64,000 nucleotides of DNA from Streptomyces sp. NBC_01233 (GTDB taxonomy: Bacteria > Actinomycetota > Actinomycetes > Streptomycetales > Streptomycetaceae). The stretch lies in contig NZ_CP108514.1 of the NCBI RefSeq assembly GCF_035989305.1, forward strand, positions 9,590,501 to 9,654,500, in the 5' to 3' direction. Shown here piece after piece: positions 1-10,563 of the stretch (within the stretch, counting starts at the first letter, position 1; each line of letters begins with the position of its first letter). Both the position numbers and the translations under genes were made by a program. Under the pieces are notes generated by a model. It saw only the letters and a program-made list of their open reading frames with translations. It had not been told where the DNA came from and made no database searches.

Positions 1-139
1 GGGTAGGCGTGCAGGACGTCCTTGGTGCGGTGGACCAGGTCGTCGGTGTAGAGCGCGGCGCCGGTGACGTGCAGGTGGGCGCTCTCGTGCGGCATCGAGA
101 CCCCGACGACGGGCTTTGCGGGGCGTTCGGACAAATGGC

Positions 140-143
<4 letters not shown>
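1..143 (-). CDS. Xanthine dehydrogenase molybdopterin-binding subunit, N-terminal part (runs off the left edge)
   Basis: The 47 visible residues begin MSHLSERPAKPVVGVSMPHE and continue with the HVTGAALYTDDL motif that opens the large molybdopterin subunit of bacterial xanthine dehydrogenases. The ATG lies at 141-143 and overlaps the TGA of the upstream FeS/FAD subunit (140-142) as ATGA, so the two are translationally coupled. With that partner it would hydroxylate hypoxanthine and xanthine in the cytoplasm. Only the extreme N-terminus is present; catalytic and Mo-cofactor motifs lie outside the window. The order FeS/FAD then Mo subunit is normal for this family. A damaged second copy of the same subunit is at about 3.37-4.13 kb. 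Confidence 0.85.
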
Positions 144-1603
<1,460 letters not shown>

Positions 1604-2062
1604 GCCACGTCCTCATTTCGGCGTGCGGTGGATCTGACTGTCCTAGTCGCCATTTCAGGAGCTTTCTATTTCAGTGGCGCAGCTCGAAACCCGGAGCGCG
1701 GCACATCGGCACGCGACGGCGTGCCGTAAACGGTGACAGAGAGGGAAAGGTGCCGGGGCCGCGAACAGGCACGCCGGCGAGGGGGCTGCTCAGCAGCCGT
1801 GTGCTACACGACCCGGAGCCCAGGCGATCTGGTGAGCGAGGCGAAGCAGTCCGGAGATGGTCGACATCCGGCTTCGCCTCCTTCCAGCAGCTCATGGGTG
1901 GGTGCGGTCGAAGTTACGTTGCCGCGGGTTCATCGGTCAAGCGGATGTCGGTGGATTCCACGAAAGCCGGCCACTTCCTACGGGGGGTGTTCGTACGCGA
2001 AACCAGTCGTGGCCGCCGGAACCGCCCGGGTTGTGCCGGGCCGTGTCCAAGTGGCCCGGGTG
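1604..2062. other. Intergenic region, no gene recognised
   Basis: About 460 bases between the divergent start of the xanthine dehydrogenase operon and the 3' end of the alcohol dehydrogenase remnant. Open frames here have no family resemblance and poor third-position bias. It must hold the xdh promoter, but I see no clear -35/-10 pair or palindrome. Confidence 0.4.
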
Positions 2063-3019
2063 CTACGCCTGGTTGGCGGTGATGACGAGCTTGCCCCGGA
2101 CGTGCCCGCTGGTGGACGCCGTGTGGGCGTCGGTGATCTGCGTCAGGGGGTAGGCGGTGGTCTCCGCGACGCGCAGGTCGCCCGAGGCGACGAGGCCGGC
2201 GAGGCGGGTCATGTCGCCGGAGGCGGCGCGGTAGAAGAAGTTGACCGCCGTGACGCCGTGTGCGGCGAGTGCCTCCGGGTCGGCTGCGAAGACGGTGGAG
2301 ACCAGGCGTCCGCCCTTGCGCAGCAGCGGTGCGATGCGGCCGGCGAGGGTGTCGCGGTCGTTGGCGAGGTCCAGGACGGCGTCGATGCCGTCGGGGTGCG
2401 CGGCGGCCACGGCATCGGCGACGTCCGCGGTGCGGTGGTCGATGACCTCGGCCGCGCCGAGGGAGCGGGCGTACGGGTGATCGTCCGCGGAGGCGGTCGC
2501 GATGACGTGGGCGCCCCGGGCGGCCGCCTGCTGGACGGCGTAGGAGCCGACGCCGCCGGTGGCGCCGATGATCAGCAGGGTCTCCCCTTCCTTGATCTCC
2601 AGCCAGTCCAGCGTGGCGAGCGCGGTGCCGCCGGTCATGGGCAGGGCGGCCGCCGAGACGGGATCGAGGTCCCGGGGCCGCAGGGCGAGTGCGGTGTCCT
2701 GCGGGGCCGTCATGTACTCGGCGAAGGAGCCGTGGCCGAAGGTGCGGGGCCAGGCCATGCCGAAGACCTCGTCCCCCGGGCTGAAGGCCTCGACGCCGGT
2801 TCCGACGGCGGTGACCTGGCCGGCGACGTCGATGCCGAGGGTCAGGGGGAAGGTGGCCGGGGCGCCGGATTCGGCCAGCTGGCCGTCGGCGATCTTCCAG
2901 TCCAGCGGGTTGACCCCGGCGGCCCGGACCTTGATCTGGATCTCTCCGGGTCCGGGGGCGGGGACCGGCAGTTCACGCAGCTCAGGGCTGGTTCCGAAGG
3001 AGTCGATGGCGAAGGCGCG
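2063..3019 (-). pseudogene. Zinc-type alcohol dehydrogenase / quinone oxidoreductase, start codon lost
   Basis: The reading frame encodes a nearly complete medium-chain dehydrogenase/reductase of the NADPH:quinone reductase group. The GroES-like N-terminal part has PGPGEIQIKVRAAGVNPLDW; the Rossmann motif IGATGGVGSYAVQ is near the middle; the C-terminus is GKLVITANQA. The frame begins with AFAIDSFG, which normally follows the initiator, but the codon where ATG is expected (3020-3022) belongs to unrelated sequence from a PucR-type gene, and an in-frame TGA lies a few codons further upstream with no ATG, GTG or TTG between. The first usable start is the ATG at 2756-2758, which would delete the GroES-like domain. 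I therefore call it a 5'-truncated pseudogene. A short 231-aa product from 2758 remains possible but would probably lack activity. Confidence 0.75.
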
Positions 3020-3370
3020 AGGTGAGGTCGTCGGGGCCGCGCACGGTCACTCGTTCCGGCCCGTCGTGGGCCATCCGCAGCGCGGTGCGGGCCGCGTCGA
3101 GTGCTCGGCGTGCGTTGCCGGGTGCCGCCACCGGAGAGCCGACGCCGACGGAGATGCTGCCCGTCGGGCCGAGCCGGCGCGCGAGCACCCCGGCGAGCCT
3201 CCGCTGGAGGGCCGCGCAGTCGAGGGCCGGTTCGGGGAGCGCGTCCGCGGGCTCGGGCACCAGCACGAAGAGCACGGCCTGTCCGTCGTCGACGGTGGCG
3301 GCGATGTCCTGCGGCGAGACCGGCGCCGGACCGTCCGGTTGGATCAGGGCCTCCTCCAGGAGTACGCGCG
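3020..3370 (-). pseudogene. PucR/CdaR-type transcriptional regulator, internal fragment
   Basis: On the minus strand an open frame encodes part of the GGDEF-like central domain of PucR-family regulators: VLFVLVPEPAD, then RRLGPTGSISVGVGSPV, NARRALDAARTALRMA and VTVRGPDDL. Full-length family members continue into a C-terminal helix-turn-helix (YVHRNTVRYRL-type), which is missing because the sequence switches to the alcohol dehydrogenase at about 3019/3020. The N-terminal side runs into the xanthine dehydrogenase remnant on the opposite strand at about 3340-3400; that breakpoint is approximate. PucR-type regulators commonly control purine-catabolism genes, so its position next to xdh remnants suggests it once regulated them. 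No functional product is expected. Confidence 0.6.
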
Positions 3371-4128
3371 CGACGACCACCACGCCGCCCACGTCCCGCA
3401 CCCGAACATCGTGCACCGCCAGCCGATCATCCGCGGCAACGTGGAAGAGGCCCGCAAGCGCGCCGACGTCATCGTCGAGGGCGAGTACACCTTCGGCATG
3501 CAGGACCAGGCCTTCCCCGGCTCGGAGTCCGGCCTCGCGGTGCCGTCCGAGGACGGCGGCGTCGACCTGTACGTGGCCACCCAGTGGCTGCACTCGGACC
3601 TCAAGCAGATCGCGCCGGTCCTCGGCCTGCCCGAGGAGAAGGTGCGCATGACGATGGCCGGCGTCGGTGGCGCGTTCGGCGGCCGCGAGGACATCTCGAT
3701 GCAGATCCTCGCCTCCGTGCTCGCGCTGCGCACGGACATGCCGGTGAAGATGGTCTGCAACCGCTACGAGTCCTTCTTCGGGCACGTCCACCGGCACCCG
3801 GCGAAGCTCCGTCGTCGGCCAGATCCAGGGCGGCACCACCCAGGGCCCGGGCGTCGCCGTGATGGAGGAGATCATCGTCGACCCGAAGACCGCGAAGGTG
3901 CGCAACCCCTCCTTCACGGACTACCTGATCCCGACGATCCTCGACACGCCGACGATCCCGGTCGACTACCTCGAACTGGCCGACCCGAACGCGCCGTACG
4001 GAGTGCGCGGCATCGGCGAGGCTCCGACCCTGTCGTCCACTCCGGCCGTGGTCGCGGAGATCCGGAACGCGACCGGCCTGGAGCTCAACAAGACGCCGGT
4101 CCGCCCCGAGCACCTCGCCGGTACCTGA
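3371..4128 (+). pseudogene. Second xanthine dehydrogenase molybdenum subunit, internally deleted remnant
   Basis: Two pieces of one large-subunit gene lie on the plus strand in different frames. Piece A (about 3371-3810) has HPNIVHRQPIIRGNVEEA, GMQDQAFPGSESGLA and GVGGAFGGREDIS, the last being a molybdopterin/substrate-channel motif, and it ends at GHVHRHPAKL. Piece B (about 3811-4128) resumes at SVVGQIQGGTTQGPGVAVMEE and reads through APYGVRGIGEAP to a normal C-terminus and TGA. Several hundred codons expected between the two are absent and the frame shifts at the junction. The N-terminus is missing as well. The intact paralogue is at the left edge on the other strand, so this is a dead duplicate. 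Confidence 0.8.
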
Positions 4129-4135
4129 CCGCATC

Positions 4136-4165
4136 CCCTGCCGGGCGCCGCCCGGCCCGGCAGGG
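4136..4165 (+). terminator. Rho-independent-like hairpin after the xdh remnant
   Basis: Arms CCCTGCCGGG (4136-4145) and CCCGGCAGGG (4156-4165) pair perfectly around a 10-base loop, 8 bases after the remnant's stop codon. There is no T-tract, as is usual in Streptomyces. Confidence 0.5.
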
Positions 4166-4270
4166 TCCGCCCGGGCGGCGGCCGGACCGGGCGGCAGGCG
4201 TCGATCCGCTCCGCAGCGCCTGTCGGTACCACCGGCCCGGACGGTCCGGTAGTACCGACGGAGCACCGTG

Positions 4271-5611
4271 TCAGCCCTCGGTGTCGGGGATCCAGGAGCC
4301 GTGGAGTCCGGCGGTCACCCGGTGGGGCAGGTGGACGGTGGCGACCCGTTCGAGGCCCGAGGCGTCGAGGACGAGCAGCTGCGAGGCGTCCTGCTTGAGG
4401 TCGGAGACGACGGTCAGGAGGTAGCCGTCGTCCTCGCCCACGGCCCCGGCCGCGGGGACGAAGACCGCTTCGCCGGGCATCCGGGCGTCGCCGACCTGGT
4501 GGATGCGGCGGGCGCCGGTGGTGCGGTCGTACTTGACGACGCCGTAGCCGCCGAAGCCGTTCTCGTCGGGGAAGGCGATGGCGTACTGGTAGCGGTTCTC
4601 GGCGCCCAGGTACTCCTCGTTGAGGGTGGGGAACTCCACCGCGAGGTCGTCGATGATCTGCTCGTCGACGGTACCGGAGGCCATGTCGACCACCCAGCGG
4701 CGCGTGTAGGAGCGGGAGACGGGCTCGGTACCCCGCCCGGGAGCGCCGACCCACCAGTTCCAGGACAGCCGGAACCCCTCGCGGTCCACGGTGGGGCCTT
4801 CCAGGACGATGCGGCCCCGGCTGTCCTCGTAGGCGTTGGAGACGTGGAGCATGTTGCCCGGCTCGATGGAGAACCAGCGGATGCGGCGGGCGCCGTCGTT
4901 GCCGCGCGGCATGACGCCGATGCGCGAAGGCTGCTGGTCGCTCCAGCTGTACGGGATGCCGGAGTGCTCGGCGGGGTCGAAGGTGACGTTGCCTTCGACG
5001 AAGACCACGTGGTTCCGGGTGAGGGCGAAGTCGTGCTTGAGGGAGGCGGTCGCCCCCGGGACCTCGGCGCTGTCGACGATCTCCCCCTTGGCGTCGGCGA
5101 CGTAGTACGTGAGGAACGGCGAGGACCCGAAGAAGTGCAGCTCCCCCGTGACGGGATCCTCCTTGGGGTGCGCGGTCATCGCGGTGCGCAGCTTGCCGCG
5201 GAAGTCGTGGGCTCCGATCGTCTCCAGTTCCCGGGTGAGTTCGAAGGGGAGGTTCGCCTCGCACAGGGCGAGGAGGCGTCCGGCGTGTTCGATGATGTGG
5301 GTGCCGGCGGCGCTGGCCGTCAGGTCGGGGCCCTTCTCCGTCATGTACGGGGCCCCCTCCAGGGCGGGGGTGCGCACCCAGCGGTTGCGGTACCACTCCG
5401 CGCGGCCCTCACGCAGCTGGATCCCGTGGACCATGCCGCTGCCCTTGAACCAGTGGGTGGGGGTGACGCCGGGCTTGGGGTTGTGGCTGTTGCGGAGCAG
5501 GCGGCCGGTCAGCTCGGTGGGGAGGGTGCCCTCCACGGTGAGGCCGGTGGCGGTGACCTCCTCGGCGATGGGTGTGAAGTGGCCGCTCAGGTAGGGCTTG
5601 TCGGCAGTCAT
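4271..5611 (-). CDS. Carotenoid cleavage oxygenase (apocarotenoid / lignostilbene dioxygenase family)
   Basis: This 446-aa protein belongs to the RPE65/carotenoid oxygenase family, seven-bladed propeller enzymes with one Fe(II) held by four histidines. The four His motifs appear in order: AHPKEDPVTGELHFF, KHDFALTRNHVVFVEGN, LHVSNAYED and the C-terminal LHGSWIPDTEG. It would cleave a conjugated double bond with O2, either in a carotenoid/apocarotenoid or a stilbene-type compound; substrate cannot be read from sequence. The start (ATG 5609-5611, MTADKPYLSG) has a GGAAGAGG ribosome-binding site; the longer open frame upstream lacks family similarity. The SRPBCC gene lies immediately upstream on the same strand, separated by a 9-bp tandem repeat. 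No carotenoid synthesis genes are in the window. Confidence 0.88.
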   Translation of the reverse strand: MTADKPYLSGHFTPIAEEVTATGLTVEGTLPTELTGRLLRNSHNPKPGVTPTHWFKGSGMVHGIQLREGRAEWYRNRWVRTPALEGAPYMTEKGPDLTASAAGTHIIEHAGRLLALCEANLPFELTRELETIGAHDFRGKLRTAMTAHPKEDPVTGELHFFGSSPFLTYYVADAKGEIVDSAEVPGATASLKHDFALTRNHVVFVEGNVTFDPAEHSGIPYSWSDQQPSRIGVMPRGNDGARRIRWFSIEPGNMLHVSNAYEDSRGRIVLEGPTVDREGFRLSWNWWVGAPGRGTEPVSRSYTRRWVVDMASGTVDEQIIDDLAVEFPTLNEEYLGAENRYQYAIAFPDENGFGGYGVVKYDRTTGARRIHQVGDARMPGEAVFVPAAGAVGEDDGYLLTVVSDLKQDASQLLVLDASGLERVATVHLPHRVTAGLHGSWIPDTEG

Positions 5612-5629
5612 GGCAGGAAACCTCTTCCG

Positions 5630-5654
5630 TTGGATGTGTTGGATGTGTTGGATG
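5630..5654. repeat. 9-bp tandem repeat (TTGGATGTG, about 2.8 copies)
   Basis: Three near-exact head-to-tail copies of TTGGATGTG fill the gap between the SRPBCC stop codon and the carotenoid oxygenase ribosome-binding site. Copy-number change here would alter gene spacing. Confidence 0.7.
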
Positions 5655-5655
5655 G

Positions 5656-6096
5656 TCAGACGGGCTGTTCGGCGCGCGACTTGAGGTGGGAGAGCCAGTT
5701 CTCGAGGGAGTCGTGGAGAGCCTTCGTGAGCTCGTCGGCGGCGGCCTCCACGGGGGCGCCGCTCCAGGACTCCTCGGTGCGGACGGTGACGTGGTCGCCG
5801 CTCTGCTCGAAGGTCCATACGTGCATGCCGGTGATGCCGTCGGCGGGGCCGCCCCACACGATCCGCTCGCCCGGCACCAGTTCGTGCACGGTGGAGGTGA
5901 TGTCCAGGCCGTGGGTCCGCCAGCCGAAGGAACGGCCGGGCAGCAGCGGGCCGTCGAGTTCGGCCTGGTCGATGTCCGGGTTCCAGGTGGGCCAGGCCGC
6001 GATGTCGGTGTGCAGCGCCCACACCGTCGTGAGGGGGGCGTCGATCGTGGTGCTCAAACGGGCGATTGCGGGGGCGGTTTCGTCGATGGTGACCAT
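5656..6096 (-). CDS. SRPBCC (START-like) family protein
   Basis: A 146-aa protein with the START/polyketide-cyclase-like fold: the N-terminal strand ARLSTTIDAPLTTVWALHTDI, the AWPTWNPDID signature, and the C-terminal long helix ALHDSLENWLSHLKSRAE. Such proteins bind hydrophobic ligands in a deep cavity; the ligand is unknown. The chosen start (ATG 6094-6096) has AGGAAG 6-8 bases upstream. The frame is open further upstream and continues into the MFS exporter gene, so a fused product is formally possible, but the internal ribosome-binding site and family length favour a separate protein. It probably forms one transcription unit with the exporter upstream and the carotenoid oxygenase downstream. 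Confidence 0.8.
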   Translation of the reverse strand: MVTIDETAPAIARLSTTIDAPLTTVWALHTDIAAWPTWNPDIDQAELDGPLLPGRSFGWRTHGLDITSTVHELVPGERIVWGGPADGITGMHVWTFEQSGDHVTVRTEESWSGAPVEAAADELTKALHDSLENWLSHLKSRAEQPV

Positions 6097-6151
6097 GGCT
6101 GTGCTTCCTGTCCTGGTGGGGATGTGACGGTGGTGCGGCCGATCCGCCGGA

Positions 6152-7642
6152 TCAGCTGATGTGCGAGGGACGGGGGGGGAAGATTGCGGGTCGGAGGCCT
6201 GTCGGGTGGAGGGTGTGGCGGTGTCCGGGCCGGCGCGGCGGGCGAGGAACAGGGCGAGGAGTGCGGTGGCGGCCATGACCGAGGCCGAGACCGTGAAGGC
6301 GGTGCGGTAGCCGGCGGTGAGCGCCTCCAGGCGCGGCTGGTGGACGGCGGCGCGTGCGGTGACGGAACCGGCCAGGGTCGCCAGGGCGGCGAGGCCGATC
6401 GCACCTCCGACCTGGCGGGTGGTGTTCACCAGGCCGCCGGCCAGCCCCGCGTCCTGGGGCGGGACGCCCTCCACGGAGAGCGAGGTGAGCTGGACGAAGG
6501 CGATGCTCAGGCCCAGGCCGACCAGGATGCTCGGACCGAGCACGTCCGTGGCGTAGCTGCCGTGGGCGCTGATCCGGGACAGCCACAGCAGGCCGGCGGC
6601 CTCGGTGAACAGGGCCGCGGTCAGCGTCGTGGTGGCGCCGATGCGCCGGGAGATCCGGGGTGCCAGGGCAGCGCCGAGCATGTTGGCGGCGGCGAGCGGG
6701 AGTTGGCCGGCTCCGGTGACCAGCGGGCTGGAGCCGAGGACCTGTTGCTGGTAGAGCGGCAGGAAGAAGAACAGCGCGATCCACACCGACCCGAGCAGTG
6801 CCATCAGCAGGTTGCCCGCGGCGACCCGGCCGGTCGTGAACAGGCGCGGCGGCAGCAGTGCGTCCGGCCGTCGGAGCTCGATCACGGCGAAGGCCGCGAG
6901 CAGCACTGCGGCTGCGACGAGCGAGCCCAGCACCCCGGCGTCCGTCCAGCCTGCGCCGCGTGCGGTGGTCAGTCCCCAGACCAGGCAGGTCAGGGCGACG
7001 GTGACGACGACGGTGCCCAGCAGGTCGAACCGTCCGGCCGCCCCGCCGGCCGTCCGTGGCACGAGCGCCACCACGGCGACCGCGACCAGTGCCGTCCCGA
7101 GCGCCACGGAATGGAAGATCCAGGGCCAGCCCCACGCCTGGGTCAGCACGCCACCCAGCAGGACGCCGCCCGCCCCTCCCGCACCGGAGACCGCGCCCCA
7201 CACCCCCAGTACCCTGCCCCGCCCCGGGCCGGGCGGGAACAGGCCCAGTGCCAGGGCGAGCGCGGCCGGGGCGATGGCCGCGGCACCGAGGCCCTGAACG
7301 GCACGCGCCGCGATCAGCACGCTCGCGGAGCCGGCCAGTCCCGCTGTCAGCGAGGCCACGGCGAACACCGCGAGACCGAGGACCAGCACCCTACGGCCTG
7401 AGGAGATCGGCCGCCCGGCCGCCCGCCAGGAGCAGCGCCCCGAACGCCAGGCCGTAGGCGTTGACCACCCAGGTGGTGCCGCCGTCCGACAGACCCACCC
7501 CGGCGCCGATCTGCGGAAGCGCCACATTCACGATCGAGGTGGCGAGCATGACCGTGAACTGCGCTGCGGCGAGGGCCGCGAGAGCGGCTCCCGTCCGAGG
7601 TGCGGGAGGCGCCGGGGCCGTCCGTGTGTGGGGGAGGTTCAT
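6152..7642 (-). pseudogene. MFS drug/proton antiporter (DHA2-like), frameshifted
   Basis: The gene starts at ATG 7640-7642 (MNLPHTRTAP) and encodes the first helices of a major facilitator (FTVMLATSIVNVALPQIG, TWVVNAYGLAFGALLL, AGGRAADLL). It then meets TAG at about 7393. One base earlier in frame the protein resumes perfectly as GRRVLVLGLAVFAV and runs through motif-rich MFS sequence (AARAVQGLGAAAIAPA, WGWPWIFHSV) to about 6.2 kb. A single extra base in the minus-strand sequence CTCAGGCCG explains the break. Near the 3' end a run of eight G/C (6173-6180) decides whether the frame stops at 6152 or runs on into the SRPBCC gene. The family is 14- or 12-helix drug exporters. It is disrupted as written; a sequencing indel is the main alternative. 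Confidence 0.75.
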
Positions 7643-7742
7643 GGCGCACAGACTCGTGCGGGACGGTGTCCACTTTCCAGGCCGAAAACGGGTGGGGACT
7701 GTCCAGTCCTGTCCGCACCTGCCCATCGGCCCCGAGCAGCCG

Positions 7743-9752
7743 CTACGAAGCCTTGCCCGGGCCGTCCAGTTCCCACTGCCACAGGGCCTCGCACAGCAGG
7801 TCGAGGCCCTGGCGCAGGTGGCGCCGGTAGGTGCCGTACGGGAGGCCGAGACGGCGGGCCGCGGCCTCCTGCGTGGGCGCACCGGAGAAGTAGCCCGCCG
7901 TCAGGGCCTCGCGGGCCCGCACTCCGCGCGGGTCCTGGGCGAGGCCGTCGACGGCCTGGCGCACCAGGGCGCGCAACTCCTCGACAGGATCGGCGAAGTC
8001 GGCCGCGAGACGGGAGCGCATCAGCGCACCGGCGGCGAAGGCACCCGCGTCGCGCCAGTGCGTCAGTGCTTCCCGCACGGCTTGGTCGAACGCGGCGCGC
8101 GACACGGGCGGCGGTGCCGGCCGCACCGGCACCTCGGTGGCCGATATGAAGCGGCGGAGCCAGGCCTCCACGGATTCCTCACGCCAGTCGATGCAGAACA
8201 GCCCGTAGGTGTGCTCACCGACCCGCGGTCGCGCCCCGGTGTCGCCGAGCGTGCCCTTGACGCGCTCGGCCCATGTCTCGGCGTCCCGGAAGACGGCGAA
8301 GCCGTAGGCGCGGCCGCGGGCACGGGCGGATTCCGCCTGGGCGCGGGAACTGCTCAGGTCGATGACGCGCGAGGGGACCTGGTAGCGCTCCGGGTAGATC
8401 GAGAAGCGGCTGATGCCGATGTGTTCGCCGGGGCTCACCGGAGCGGTGCTCTCGGTGTGCTTCCACGCCGCGGCGACGACGGGATCGATGGCCAGGTCCT
8501 GGGGATCCGGAGGGGCCGGCAGGGCGAGCCGGGCCGTGAACGCCACGATGCGGCCCGTGCTCACGAGGCGGTAGACGCTGAAGGCCTGCGGCTGGCGCTG
8601 CGCCCAGTAGCGGACCAGTTCCGCAGAGGCCGCCCCCTCGGTCTCCGCCGCCATGCGCAGTACGACGGCCATGTCGCCCGGGTGCAGCGGGCGGTCGTGC
8701 ACTTCCTCCTCGCGGGACCAGGTGCGCAGCCGCGCCAGGGTCTCGCCCTCCCGGAAGAGGTAGAAGAGCTCGTCGGTGACGGTCCACACCCGCTCCTCGG
8801 GTGCCTCGCGCAGGACGCGCAGGTACTCCTCTGCCAGGCGCCGGCGCATCGCCGCGAACGCGGTGGGTGCCCGCCAGCGCAGATCGGCGGCCAGGGTCTC
8901 GCGCGCGGCGTCGTGGGGGTAGAGCCCACGGTGCGTGGACTCCATGAACGGCAGGTCCCTCAGCCAGGAGAAGAGGAGGTGGGCGTCCTCCTCGGGCAGC
9001 ACTGCCGAGAGGAGCTCCTCGGAGGTCGCGTACGCCTGTGCCGCCACCTCCAGGGCGCGGCGGTGAGCGGCCGTGGGCACCTCACCGATCAGCCCCGCCA
9101 GCAGGGTGCGCAGGACGTCCGCCGAGGGGGCCCAGATCTCCTCCCCGCCGCAGCCCGTCGATCCTGCGGCCGCCGCGAGCGACAGGGCCAGCGGGTTGCC
9201 CCCGGCGAAGCGGAGCACCCGGTCGGCCAGCTCGGGCCGCAGCTGCGCCGCGGTCAGCAGGTTCCGCGCCTGATCCTCGGAGAACGGCTCCAGCTCGGTC
9301 ACGTGCAGGAGACCGGCCCAGGCGGGGTCGGCGGTCCACTGCGGCTGCGGTGCGAGCCGACCGGCCAGCACGGCCAGGGTGCCGTCCGCGGCACGGGGCA
9401 GGAAGTGGTGCCACAGCCAGCTCTCCAGCCACTGGCAGTGCTCGAAGGAGTCCACGAGCAGGACCGTGCCCGGAACGTCCAGGAAGGGGCCGGCCGCGCG
9501 CTCGAAATCGGCCGGGTCCCGGCTGACGAAGCGGCCGTCGAGTTCGACGAGCGGCCGGCCCGCCGCACGGGCGTGGTCCGCCAGACGGCGCAGCAGCGTC
9601 GACTTCCCGATGCCGCCCGGCCCGTACACGTAGAACGCGAACGGCCCCTGCGGATCACCGGCCAAAGCCTCCCCGAATCGCGTGAGTTGCTCGTCCCGGC
9701 CGATGAAGGCCCTGACGCGGGCGGTGCTCAGTCTCTCTCCCACGGACACCAT
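7743..9752 (-). CDS. P-loop NTPase (STAND-like) with C-terminal helix-turn-helix
   Basis: A 669-aa protein with an N-terminal AAA/NACHT-like ATPase module: Walker A GPGGIGKSTLLRRL at about residue 45, Walker B-like VLLVDSFEH, and a GGNPLALSLAAAAG motif typical of STAND ATPases. The central 350 residues have no domain I can name. The last 60 residues (EAAARRLGLPYGTYRRHLRQGL) resemble a sigma-region-4/LuxR-like helix-turn-helix. It is likely a signal-responsive regulator whose ATPase gates oligomerisation. The start ATG (9750-9752, MVSVGERL) is preceded by a strong AAGGAGGAAAGG site. It is divergent from nothing close; the SnoaL-like gene upstream runs in the same direction. A damaged gene of similar architecture is at 50.96-51.89 kb. 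Confidence 0.75.
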   Translation of the reverse strand: MVSVGERLSTARVRAFIGRDEQLTRFGEALAGDPQGPFAFYVYGPGGIGKSTLLRRLADHARAAGRPLVELDGRFVSRDPADFERAAGPFLDVPGTVLLVDSFEHCQWLESWLWHHFLPRAADGTLAVLAGRLAPQPQWTADPAWAGLLHVTELEPFSEDQARNLLTAAQLRPELADRVLRFAGGNPLALSLAAAAGSTGCGGEEIWAPSADVLRTLLAGLIGEVPTAAHRRALEVAAQAYATSEELLSAVLPEEDAHLLFSWLRDLPFMESTHRGLYPHDAARETLAADLRWRAPTAFAAMRRRLAEEYLRVLREAPEERVWTVTDELFYLFREGETLARLRTWSREEEVHDRPLHPGDMAVVLRMAAETEGAASAELVRYWAQRQPQAFSVYRLVSTGRIVAFTARLALPAPPDPQDLAIDPVVAAAWKHTESTAPVSPGEHIGISRFSIYPERYQVPSRVIDLSSSRAQAESARARGRAYGFAVFRDAETWAERVKGTLGDTGARPRVGEHTYGLFCIDWREESVEAWLRRFISATEVPVRPAPPPVSRAAFDQAVREALTHWRDAGAFAAGALMRSRLAADFADPVEELRALVRQAVDGLAQDPRGVRAREALTAGYFSGAPTQEAAARRLGLPYGTYRRHLRQGLDLLCEALWQWELDGPGKAS

Positions 9753-9859
9753 GACGGCTCCCTTTCCTCCTTGTTCCTGAGCCGGCCCGTTCCGGCCGGC
9801 ATGGCTCGTCCCGCGTACTCGTCGGCCGTGGTGCCGCCTCCGGCACCACGGCGAACGTG

Positions 9860-10252
9860 TCACCGGACGAGTCCCAGGTCCTCGTCGTCGGAGTGACCGG
9901 TGAACAGGAGGGTGGTCTCCTCCACGCATTGGAAGCGGCCGTCAGGGGCGAACCGGGCGAAGAGGTACACCTCGGTGCGGGACGTACGGCCGTCGTGCTG
10001 GGTGAGGGTGACGATATGGCGATCGGCGTAGCGCAGCCCGTCGCGTAGTTCGTCGTGGACCTCGACGTGCCCGCTGCGGATCAGGGAGCGCAGCCGCGTC
10101 ATGTGCTGGGTGAAGCCGTCCCGGTCGCTCCAGACGCCGTTGGTGCGCTGGCGGTAGTCGGGGGTGAAGTGCCGGTCGATGGCTTCGTCGAGGTCGAGGC
10201 CCGGGGTGAACAGCAGGTCGTTGATGGCTCTGGTGATGTCGGTCGGCGTCAT
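9860..10252 (-). CDS. SnoaL-like / NTF2-fold protein
   Basis: A 130-aa protein of NTF2-like size and pattern: an N-terminal helix pair (ITRAINDLLFTPGLDLDEAI), DRHFTPDYRQRTNGVWSDRDGF, and a C-terminal beta region ending ARFAPDGRFQCVEETTLLF. Members include polyketide cyclases, isomerases and small ligand-binding proteins; no catalytic role can be assigned. It starts at ATG 10250-10252. A truncated gene on the same strand ends 55 bases upstream, so it may once have been the second gene of an operon whose first gene is now mostly deleted. Confidence 0.65.
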   Translation of the reverse strand: MTPTDITRAINDLLFTPGLDLDEAIDRHFTPDYRQRTNGVWSDRDGFTQHMTRLRSLIRSGHVEVHDELRDGLRYADRHIVTLTQHDGRTSRTEVYLFARFAPDGRFQCVEETTLLFTGHSDDEDLGLVR

Positions 10253-10306
10253 CGCTGTCTTCTCCGTGTGAGGTGTGAGGGGTGGGGGTCCTGGCGGGGG
10301 TGGGCG

Positions 10307-10450
10307 TCAGCGGTGGCCGGTGCCGCCGTCGTGGACGGGGGTGAAGTCCAGGGACAGGGAGGCGGGACCCCGGGTGTACAGGCCGGTCTCCCGGTAGTGG
10401 AAGCCGGGGCTGTAGCGGACCCGGTCCAGCAGGGGCAGGAGCATCGCGGG
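10307..10450 (-). pseudogene. C-terminal remnant of an unrecognised protein
   Basis: About 45 codons end at TGA 10307-10309 and read LLPLLDRVRYSPGFHYRETG, then LYTRGPASLSLDFTPVHDGG. Codon bias and phase are those of a real gene, but the frame is lost at about 10450, where sequence of a plus-strand beta-propeller gene begins. Both genes lost their 5' ends at this point. I do not recognise the family. Confidence 0.5.
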
Positions 10451-10563
10451 GACAACTGCGCTGGCGCGGCTGGGGCAAGGCCTCCCTGTTCGCCCGGGCC
10501 GAGGTCCGTCGGCCGAAGCCAGCCTCCACCACGCTGGACCAACTGGTCGCCCTCACCAACCCG

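Noticed and set aside
2982..3917. 311-aa minus-strand ORF spanning the mosaic region as one gene
   Set aside because: Only its C-terminal third (about 3020-3370) resembles PucR; the remainder is antisense to the xdh remnant.
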